Positions 1 to 4,994 of a stretch of DNA of 37,600 nt are shown piece by piece; the stretch's first letter is position 1; each line of letters starts with the position of its first letter. The position numbers and the translations under genes were made by a program. The stretch comes from an uncultured Akkermansia sp. (GTDB lineage: Bacteria; Verrucomicrobiota; Verrucomicrobiia; Verrucomicrobiales; Akkermansiaceae), in assembly GCA_947601655.1 (NCBI GenBank), contig CANQGG010000017.1, forward strand, positions 1 to 37,600. Reading direction: 5' to 3'. The notes under the pieces were generated by a model. It was given only the letters and a program-made list of their open reading frames with translations, ran no database searches and had not been told where the DNA came from.

Positions 1-19
1 TGATGAACGTTCCCGCATG

Positions 20-39
20 GAGCCTCTTTCGAGGCTCCG
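20..39 (-). other. Perfect 8-bp hairpin at left edge
   Basis: On the minus strand GGAGCCTC and GAGGCTCC flank a GAAA tetraloop. An ATG follows directly on the minus strand (18..16) and remains open to the window edge, so the hairpin could be the 5' leader of a gene lying mostly outside the window. Too little sequence is present to identify that gene. Confidence 0.4.
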
Positions 40-89
40 CCCGTTATGTCCGAGGAGTCCTGTTGAGGATTTCCCTCCCAACTCTTCAG

Positions 90-121
90 ATTATACCACC
101 TCCGATTAATAGTGTACCATG
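90..121 (-). promoter_or_regulatory. Putative extended -10 promoter, reading left
   Basis: The minus strand carries TGGTATAAT (plus-strand positions 90-98), a perfect -10 hexamer with a TGn extension. The -35 region, 17 bp further upstream, is weak (GGTACA) and lies within the composite repeat. The same TGGTATAAT core is used by the promoter at 35772-35800. The predicted transcript starts near position 83, passes the 20-39 hairpin and leaves the window. Confidence 0.4.
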
Positions 122-397
122 TAGCAGAGCGATGACCACGGCTCTGCGTAGCCACAAACCTTTCATATCATGTACCATGGACCATGTACCGTGTACCATG
201 TAGCAGAGCGGTAGCCACGGCTCTGCGTAGCCACAAACCTTTCTAACCAATCACCACGCATGTTTAAGCCCACCACCTCAGCTAAAGCTTCGCAGCTTCG
301 CGCGCCCGCGCGCAAATTTAATACATGGTACATCGGTACATCGGTACATGGTACATCCCACATGGTCCATGGTACATCGGTACATGGTACATCGCAT
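113..397 (+). repeat. Composite GGTACAT-arm repeat, one partial and one full unit
   Basis: A partial unit (113-169) is followed by a full one (170-397). The unit reads: an arm of TGTACCATG-type words, a palindromic block around GCAGAGCGGTAGCCACGG, a spacer with CTCAGCTAAAGCTT, a GCGCGC-CC-GCGCGC palindrome, then an arm of GGTACATC words that is the reverse complement of the first arm. The DnaA-box-like position here reads GTAGCCACA, so it is degenerate. The unit ends directly against a poly-G tract upstream of the transporter gene. Confidence 0.9.
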
Positions 398-405
398 GGG
401 GGGGG
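398..405 (+). repeat. Poly-G tract (8 G)
   Basis: Eight consecutive G at the junction between the composite repeat and the SulP promoter, 15 bp upstream of the proposed -35 hexamer. Two longer tracts, 11 C at 35126 and 10 G at 36351, lie at comparable repeat/gene boundaries. Confidence 0.95.
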
Positions 406-419
406 ATGATTTCCTCTGC

Positions 420-448
420 TTGCATGGCGGAGGCAATCGTGCTAGAAT
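420..448 (+). promoter_or_regulatory. Putative promoter of the sulP-mutY operon
   Basis: TTGCAT (420-425) and TAGAAT (443-448) are separated by exactly 17 bp. The -10 hexamer matches consensus at five of six positions; the -35 matches at three. Transcription would start near 455, only a few bases before the ATG at 459, so the mRNA would be leaderless or nearly so. The -10 overlaps an upstream ATG at 447, which argues against that codon being the start. Confidence 0.55.
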
Positions 449-458
449 GCCCGGAAGA

Positions 459-2318
459 ATGGGAACGATGGTTCACAATATTCGGCTGGGCATGAGGGCG
501 GCGCGGGCATTTGTGCGCGACGGGAAGATCGACCCGCTGCCGGTGCGGCACGCTTTCGCCGGCTACACGGCAGGCAAGGCGGGGCGCGACCTGAAAGCGG
601 CGATCGACGTGGCTCTTGTGGGGCTGCCGCAGGGAATGGCTTTCGCGGCGATGGCGGGGCTGGACAGTATCTACGGCATCATGGCGGCGACGGTGGGCAC
701 CTTCATCGCGCCGCTGTTCACGCGCTGCTCGCTGACGGTAAGCGGACCGAGCAACGCGACGGCATTCATGCTGGCGAGCTTTTTTCTGGCGGCGAGTCCG
801 GCGGTGCAGGCGAACCCCGCGGTCTACGTGCCGATCATCGTGTTCATGGCGGGGTTGATGTGTGTGCTGGGCGCATTTGTGAAGGCGACGGAGATGCTGC
901 AATTCGTGAGCCGGAGCGTTCTGGTGGGCTATATCACGGGTGCAGCGACGCTGATCATCGCCTCGCAGCTGCGCTATGTGCTGGGCATCCACGACGTGAA
1001 CGCCGGGAGCTCGTTTTTCTCGATGAGCTGCGCGATTCTGGAGAATCTGGACAGGGTGCAATGGCAACCCATCGTGCTGGGCGTCTGTTCCTTTGCGCTG
1101 TTTATCCCGCTGAGGAGGCATTTTCGATTTCTGCCGACGTTTGCGGTGATCCTGGTGGTAATGAGCGTGGTCAACCGGCTGCTGTGCCTGCCGGAGCTGG
1201 GCGGGGCGTTCTGCGGGGTGCGCATGCTGAAGGATTTCACGATGAGCGACCTCATCTGCCGACTGCCGGATTTTGAGGCAGCCTCCGGCGCGCTGGCGGA
1301 GCTGCTGCCCATCGCGATCGGCATCGCCTTCCTCTCCACGCTGGAGCAGACGGTGATGAGCAAGACCATCTCTGCCAAGACCGGCGAGCCGCTGAACCTG
1401 AACCAGGACACCTTCGCCGTGGGCATGGCGAACATGGGATCTGCGCTGACGACCTCGCTGCCCTGCTCGGCCTCGCTGACGCGCTCGATGCTGAACTATG
1501 CCTCGGGGGCGGCGACGCGTTTTTCCGGGATTTTCTGCGGGCTGATCTGCCTGGGCATCACCTTCGGGCTGGCGAACGCGCCGCTCATCTCGTGCATTCC
1601 GCACAGCGTGCTGGCCGCGCTGGTGCTGGCGAACGCGGTATCGCTCTTCGACCGGAAGCTGCTGCGCATCTGCCTGCACTCCACGCCGGGGGACGCGGTG
1701 ACGCTGGCGGTGACGTTTTTTGCCGCGCTGCTGCTGCCGCTGCACATCGCGATCTTCATCGGGGTGTTCGTCTCGATCTCCCTGTTTCTGCGCAAGGCGG
1801 CGAAGCCGGAGCTGGTGGAATACACGCTGGACGACCGGGGGGCGCTGCTGCAGGTGAGCGATACGGACCACCGGCTGCCGCAGGTCTCCATCGTGCACGT
1901 GGAGGGCGATCTCTTCTTCGGCGCCGCCGACCTCTTCCGCAAGCAGGTCTCCCGCATCGCCGGGGATCCCTCCCTCGCCGTCATCATCCTGCGCATGCGC
2001 AACGCGCGCAACCTCGACGCCACCTCCGTCTGCGCGCTGGAGGAGCTCATACGCTTCACCCGCGAGCAGGGACGCCACCTCATCATCTCCGGCGCGAGTC
2101 GAGAGGTGTTCCGCATTCTGCGCCGGAGCGGGACGCTCTCCCTGCTGCAGGAGGACGCCGACCGCAGCGCGGGGCAGAGCAACTTCTTCCTGCTGGAGCC
2201 GAGGAACCCGAACATGTCCACCCGCCGCGCCCTGCAACGGGCGCAGGAGCTGATGGGCAGCAGGACGGCGGATATTTCCATCTACACCACCCGCAGCGGC
2301 GATGACGAGAAATCCTGA
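459..2318 (+). CDS. SulP/SLC26-family anion transporter with STAS domain
   Basis: Inner-membrane secondary anion transporter of the SulP family, whose members carry sulfate, bicarbonate or dicarboxylates; the substrate cannot be read from the sequence. About residues 30-440 are a run of hydrophobic segments beginning with the typical ALVGLPQGMAFAAMAGL stretch, followed by the family's Gly-Pro motif (VSGPSNATAF, about residues 94-103). A cytoplasmic STAS domain occupies about residues 455-575, with VSIVHVEGDLFFG as its first strand and LDATS around Asp520. The reading frame is open back to 348, but that extension is translated repeat (MVHPTWSMVHRY...), so I start at 459; ATGs at 468 and 492 are alternatives. 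At about 619 residues it has normal family length. The 3' end overlaps mutY by 17 bp, implying co-transcription and probably translational coupling. Confidence 0.9.
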   Translation: MGTMVHNIRLGMRAARAFVRDGKIDPLPVRHAFAGYTAGKAGRDLKAAIDVALVGLPQGMAFAAMAGLDSIYGIMAATVGTFIAPLFTRCSLTVSGPSNATAFMLASFFLAASPAVQANPAVYVPIIVFMAGLMCVLGAFVKATEMLQFVSRSVLVGYITGAATLIIASQLRYVLGIHDVNAGSSFFSMSCAILENLDRVQWQPIVLGVCSFALFIPLRRHFRFLPTFAVILVVMSVVNRLLCLPELGGAFCGVRMLKDFTMSDLICRLPDFEAASGALAELLPIAIGIAFLSTLEQTVMSKTISAKTGEPLNLNQDTFAVGMANMGSALTTSLPCSASLTRSMLNYASGAATRFSGIFCGLICLGITFGLANAPLISCIPHSVLAALVLANAVSLFDRKLLRICLHSTPGDAVTLAVTFFAALLLPLHIAIFIGVFVSISLFLRKAAKPELVEYTLDDRGALLQVSDTDHRLPQVSIVHVEGDLFFGAADLFRKQVSRIAGDPSLAVIILRMRNARNLDATSVCALEELIRFTREQGRHLIISGASREVFRILRRSGTLSLLQEDADRSAGQSNFFLLEPRNPNMSTRRALQRAQELMGSRTADISIYTTRSGDDEKS

Positions 2319-3321
2319 GGCGCTGCCCGGCTTTGCGGAAAAGCTCGTCGCGTGGTTTCAGCGGCACGGACGCCGCTACCCCTGGCGAGAAACGACCGAT
2401 CCCTGGGCCATACTTGTGAGCGAGGTGATGCTGCAGCAGACGACCATCCCCACGGCGCTGGGACGCTACGGCGAATGGATGCGTCGCTTCCCGACCCCCG
2501 CTGCCCTGGCAAACGCCGGCGAGCAGGAGGCCCTGCGCTCCTGGGAGGGGCTGGGCTACTACCGCCGCGTGCGGGCCCTGCAGGCGGCGGCGCGGGCAGT
2601 GGCGGAGCGTCACGGCGGCAACTTTCCGCGAGAGGAGGAGACCCTGCGCGCCCTGCCGGGCGTGGGCGAATACACCGCGGCCGCCGTGCTCAGCTTTGCC
2701 TACAACACGCCCGCGACGCTCATTGATGCCAATGTGGCGCGCGTGCTGGCGCGGATCTACAACGACGCCACACCCATCGACACGACAGAGGGGAAGAGGA
2801 CACTGCGCCGCCGGGCGGAGGCCCTGCTGCACCGCGACAACCCGCGGGCGTACAACTCTGCGCTCATGGAGCTGGGGCAGACCTGCTGCACGCCAGGGAC
2901 GCCGAACTGCCGGGACTGCCCGGTGCGCGACTACTGCCGGGCGAAAGAACCCGCCGCCCTGCCGGTGAAAAAGCGGGAGAGGACGATCTCCGCCCTGGAG
3001 AGATGGGACATCTGGCGCCTCACGGAGGAGGGACTGCTGCTGGAACTTCAGCCGCCCGAGGCCCGGCACGCGGGCATGTACCGCCTGCCGCAGCGACCCC
3101 GCGAGGCTGTGGAAGCCCTCCCGCACATCTGCGACCAGACATATTCCATCACGCGCTACAGGGTGACGCGCCACCTTCACCGCGCACTGAAGCCCCTGCC
3201 GCCGCGGGAAACCGAGCAGATCATCCCGGTGAGCCGACTCGAAGAGCTTCCCCTCGCCTCCCCGGATCGCAAGCTCATCCGCTCCCTGCTGGCGCAGGAG
3301 CCGCCGGGGCAAACGCGCTAG
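2302..3321 (+). CDS. mutY: A/G-specific adenine DNA glycosylase
   Basis: Base-excision repair enzyme that removes adenine mispaired with 8-oxoguanine. All hallmark residues are visible. The catalytic Glu41 lies in SEVMLQQT. The helix-hairpin-helix is LPGVGEYTAAAVLSFAYN (residues 118-135), followed by catalytic Asp142 in LIDANVARVLAR. The 4Fe-4S ligands Cys196, Cys203, Cys206 and Cys212 have the exact C-x6-C-x2-C-x5-C spacing. The C-terminal third (about 225-339) corresponds to the NUDIX-like 8-oxoG-recognition domain; YSITRYRVTRHLHR sits where the family has its conserved strand. Length of 339 residues is normal. It starts inside the end of the SulP gene, so the two form an operon, although no functional link between them is evident. 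No T-run terminator is seen after the stop; composite repeat begins within about 10 bp. Confidence 0.97.
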   Translation: MTRNPEALPGFAEKLVAWFQRHGRRYPWRETTDPWAILVSEVMLQQTTIPTALGRYGEWMRRFPTPAALANAGEQEALRSWEGLGYYRRVRALQAAARAVAERHGGNFPREEETLRALPGVGEYTAAAVLSFAYNTPATLIDANVARVLARIYNDATPIDTTEGKRTLRRRAEALLHRDNPRAYNSALMELGQTCCTPGTPNCRDCPVRDYCRAKEPAALPVKKRERTISALERWDIWRLTEEGLLLELQPPEARHAGMYRLPQRPREAVEALPHICDQTYSITRYRVTRHLHRALKPLPPRETEQIIPVSRLEELPLASPDRKLIRSLLAQEPPGQTR

Positions 3322-3330
3322 ACATACCCT

Positions 3331-3490
3331 TTCATGGACCATGTGGGATGTACCATGGACCATGTACCGATGTACCATGTATTAAATTTGCGCGCTGGCG
3401 CGCGAAGCTGCGAAGCGGGAGCGAGCCGAATTTTTGAGGCAACGCAGTTCTTGGGTCAGGAAAGGCTTTGAGGTGTACCATGGACCATGG
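3331..3490 (-). repeat. Composite repeat, inverted and rearranged
   Basis: The unit begins TTTCATGGACCATG, carries the GGTACAT-type arm and the GCGCGC-TG-GCGCGC palindrome in inverted orientation, and then diverges at about 3415. Positions 3415-3470 match no other unit in the window. It ends with a second short arm (TGTACCATGGACCATGG) fused to the RNA cassette that starts at 3491. Confidence 0.8.
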
Positions 3491-3493
3491 AGG

Positions 3494-3544
3494 ATGTCAA
3501 GAGGGCAACTAGTGGAATTTCTTATAGTTTTACTCTTCAGCTAG
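3494..3544 (+). pseudogene. 5'-truncated copy of the hydrophobic micropeptide gene
   Basis: Sixteen codons (MSRGQLVEFLIVLLFS, stop TAG) align without gaps to the last 16 codons of the minus-strand peptide at 35626-35718. Excluding start and stop, five codons differ; two are synonymous, the others are Leu/Phe twice and Arg/Ser, and no second codon position differs. The upstream half of the gene, including promoter, 5' stem-loop and original ATG, is replaced by composite repeat; the junction creates an ATG directly after GGAGG. It may be a dead toxin remnant or a shorter expressed version. The codon-level pattern supports coding ancestry; expression is unknown. Confidence 0.45.
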
Positions 3545-3552
3545 AAGCCGAT

Positions 3553-3585
3553 CGCCTCCCATTCGAAGTTGCCGGGTGGAAGGCG
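3553..3585 (+). other. Structured hairpin with GAAGTTGCC loop (left copy)
   Basis: Positions 3553-3564 pair with 3574-3585 (11 of 12 positions, two of them G-U) around the nine-base loop GAAGTTGCC. Seven loop bases (AGTTGCC, 3567-3573) are complementary to GGCAACT at 3504-3510 inside the micropeptide frame, giving a possible pseudoknot. The equivalent hairpin at 35580-35616 has a different stem sequence but the same loop. Confidence 0.7.
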
Positions 3586-3604
3586 CAGGGGCTCAAAAAA
3601 GAGA

Positions 3605-3632
3605 TTGACAAGATAGGTCTTTGATGTACACT
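3605..3632 (+). promoter_or_regulatory. Sigma70-type promoter of small RNA A-left
   Basis: A perfect TTGACA (3605-3610), a 16-bp spacer and TACACT (3627-3632). Predicted transcription start is about 3639. The position relative to the downstream RNA matches the inverted copy at 35533-35561, which has TTGACA, 17 bp and TATAGT. Confidence 0.7.
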
Positions 3633-3638
3633 CGCCCC

Positions 3639-3710
3639 GTAGGGAGTCAGTGTCCCTGTTCAATCATGTTATAACTGCCCGTGGGCGAGACACCCGCGGG
3701 CGGTTTTTTT
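3639..3710 (+). ncRNA. Small RNA A-left, putative antitoxin-type sRNA
   Basis: A self-contained unit of about 72 nt with its own promoter and terminator and no coding frame of note. AGGGA (3641-3645) pairs with TCCCT (3652-3656) as a small 5' hairpin. CAATCATG follows, with the CAU left unpaired, and then the terminator stem. The inverted copy at 35455-35526 has the same order of elements with substitutions that mostly keep the stems. In that copy the segment around CAU is complementary to the start codon of an adjacent toxin-like gene. Here the corresponding mRNA region is missing, so this RNA may be an orphan regulator or may act in trans on an unseen target. Confidence 0.65.
3674..3710 (+). 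terminator. Rho-independent terminator of sRNA A-left
   Basis: A 12-bp stem (3674-3685 with 3693-3704; GC-rich, with two G-U pairs) and a seven-base loop, followed by seven T (3704-3710). Confidence 0.9.
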
Positions 3711-3743
3711 CATGGGGAGCGACAAAGCAAACGCATTGGGAGG

Positions 3744-4108
3744 ATGTACCATGGACCATGTACCGATGTACCATGTAGCAGAGCGGTGGCCACGGCTCTG
3801 CTTATCCAAGAACCTTTCTAACTAATCACCGCTTATTTTTTCCCCACCACCTCAGCTAAAGCTTCGCATCTCCGCGCGCCAGCGCGCAAACTTCATACAT
3901 GGTACATCGGTACATGGTACATCCCACATGTACCATGTAGCAGAGCGGTGGCCACGGCTCTGCTTATCCACAAAACCTTTCTAACTAATCACCGCTTATT
4001 TTTCCCCACACCACCTCAGCTAAAGCTTCGCAGCTCCGCGCGCCAGCGCGCTAACTTCATACATGGTCCATGGTCCATCGGTACATGGTACATCCACATG
4101 GTCCATGA
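3744..4108 (+). repeat. Two tandem composite repeats
   Basis: Two nearly identical direct units, about 3744-3927 and 3928-4108. Each has the TGTACCATG arm, a near-perfect 24-bp palindrome centred on GTGGCCAC, the CTCAGCTAAAGCTTCGCA segment, GCGCGC-CA-GCGCGC, and the inverted GGTACATC arm. The first has TTATCCAAG where the second has the DnaA-box sequence TTATCCACA. No coding frame is credible here. Confidence 0.9.
3964..3972 (+). promoter_or_regulatory. DnaA-box consensus inside composite repeat
   Basis: TTATCCACA matches the strong DnaA-box consensus at 9 of 9 positions and sits directly after the 24-bp palindrome. Binding has not been shown. Confidence 0.4.
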
Positions 4109-4120
4109 AAGGTTCCGTCT

Positions 4121-4480
4121 TCATTTTGTTCCGCGTGTGGTCTTGGCCGTTGCAGACATCATTAAAGCAATTACGTGAGCCTCCTCTCGCAAATGCTTCA
4201 ACTGCTCCTCCGGCATGAGTCCTGCACGCATAATCAGCTCCAGCCAATACTCACTTTCATCCGCTTCCTCCTCACAGATCTTAATCTTATTCAAAAAATC
4301 CGCACGGCTTTTCGCAAAACAGGCCGCGCGATAATTAGCGCCCACAGACGTAGCACAGCGTAACAACTGCTTACCGATCACCTCCCTCTCTGCCCCCGTT
4401 TTCCTCGTAAGCGCCGTGTAAAGTTTGATAACCCGCAGAGCGAAATCCGTCGTTCTTTGCTGCTTTTCCGCCTTATCCAT
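4121..4480 (-). CDS. Four-helix-bundle protein (S23 / 23S rRNA IVP-like)
   Basis: A 119-residue, helix-rich, soluble protein of the small four-helix-bundle family first known from proteins encoded in 23S rRNA intervening sequences. Family members include Avd-like accessory proteins of diversity-generating retroelements, but most have no known function. Visible hallmarks are KQLLRCATSVGANYRAA (about residues 38-54) followed by a charged helix with EEADESEYWLEL (about residues 75-86). Length is typical. The C-terminus ends in basic AKTTRGTK. No Shine-Dalgarno is present; a -10-like TAGAAT lies 5 bp before the ATG, so the message may be leaderless. It stands alone between composite repeats on the strand opposite to mutY. 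No reverse transcriptase or variable repeat was seen nearby, so a retroelement role is not supported. Confidence 0.85.
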   Translation of the reverse strand: MDKAEKQQRTTDFALRVIKLYTALTRKTGAEREVIGKQLLRCATSVGANYRAACFAKSRADFLNKIKICEEEADESEYWLELIMRAGLMPEEQLKHLREEAHVIALMMSATAKTTRGTK

Positions 4481-4485
4481 AACTC

Positions 4486-4514
4486 ATTCTAACACCCCCT
4501 ACCTACAAAATAAA
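4486..4514 (-). promoter_or_regulatory. Putative promoter of the four-helix-bundle gene
   Basis: On the minus strand TTTATT (4514-4509), 17 bp and TAGAAT (4491-4486). The -10 ends five bases before the ATG at 4480, so transcription would start at or very near the start codon. Confidence 0.45.
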
Positions 4515-4710
4515 GTCCAATCATGTACCCTTTCATGTACCATGGACCGATGTACCATGGACCGATGTACCATGGACCATGTGGCAGAGCGGTGGCCACA
4601 GCTCTGCATAGCCACAAAACCTTTCTAACTAATCACCGCTTATTTTTTCCCCTCCACCTCAGCTAAAGCTTCGCATCTCCGCGCGCCAGCGCGCTAACTC
4701 AATACATGGT

Positions 4711-4800
4711 ACAAAACTGCCGACGGCCGTAAGGCAGTTTGGACAAAAGCGCAGCTTTTGCCCGCAGGGCGAACAGCCGTGAGGCGGCTGTGAGTCATCG
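4711..4800 (+). repeat. 90-bp three-hairpin element, copy 1
   Basis: Identical over all 90 bases to 36061-36150, in the same orientation. It contains three consecutive hairpins: AACTGCC/GGCAGTT, CAAAAGC/GCTTTTG and ACAGCCG/CGGCTGT. In both places it interrupts the right arm of a composite repeat, so it looks like a nested structured element. Confidence 0.9.
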
Positions 4801-4846
4801 TCCATCGGTACATGGTACATAAGCAAAGCGGTGGCCACGGCTCTGC

Positions 4847-4855
4847 TTATCCACA
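4847..4855 (+). promoter_or_regulatory. DnaA-box consensus inside composite repeat
   Basis: Perfect TTATCCACA directly after the palindrome block of the unit nearest the giant gene's stop codon. Confidence 0.4.
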
Positions 4856-4994
4856 AAACCTTTCTAACTAATCACCGCTTATTTTTTCCCCTCCACCTCA
4901 GCTAAAGCTTCGCAGCTTCGCGCGCAAGCGCGCTAACTTCCTACATGGTCCATGGTACATCGGTACATGGTACATCTCACAATGCGTTTGCCGA

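Larger units (their letters stand above)
4521..4979 (+). repeat. Two composite repeats, the first carrying a 90-bp insert
   Basis: Unit one (about 4521-4818) has a long TGTACCATGGACCGA-type arm, a palindrome block and GCGCGC-CA-GCGCGC, and its right arm is interrupted by a 90-bp insert at 4711-4800. Unit two (about 4819-4979) is standard and ends 15 bp from the stop codon of the giant gene. Its palindromes may form the mRNA 3' end of that gene, but no T-run terminator was seen. Confidence 0.88.

Noticed and set aside
348..458. N-terminal extension of the SulP frame (MVHPTWSMVHRY...)
   Set aside because: It translates the composite repeat and the poly-G tract. The same MVH peptide appears from other repeats in several frames, and the proposed promoter lies downstream of it.
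4020..4247. Short open frames made of repeat sequence (containing VPCT, MYHVPMYHG and similar)
   Set aside because: These peptides are translations of GGTACAT-type arms and palindromes and recur wherever the repeat occurs; no start signals or family similarity.
4121..4480. Accessory protein of a diversity-generating retroelement
   Set aside because: Avd proteins share the four-helix-bundle fold, but no reverse transcriptase and no template/variable repeat pair was found within the window.
3331..4979. CRISPR array
   Set aside because: Repeat units are about 170-230 bp, variable and internally palindromic, without regular short repeats and unique spacers; no cas gene is present.
3322..4994. 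Integron cassette array (small genes separated by structured repeats)
   Set aside because: Genes occur in both orientations, no integrase is present, and the repeats lack the paired RYYYAAC/GTTRRRY ends of attC sites.
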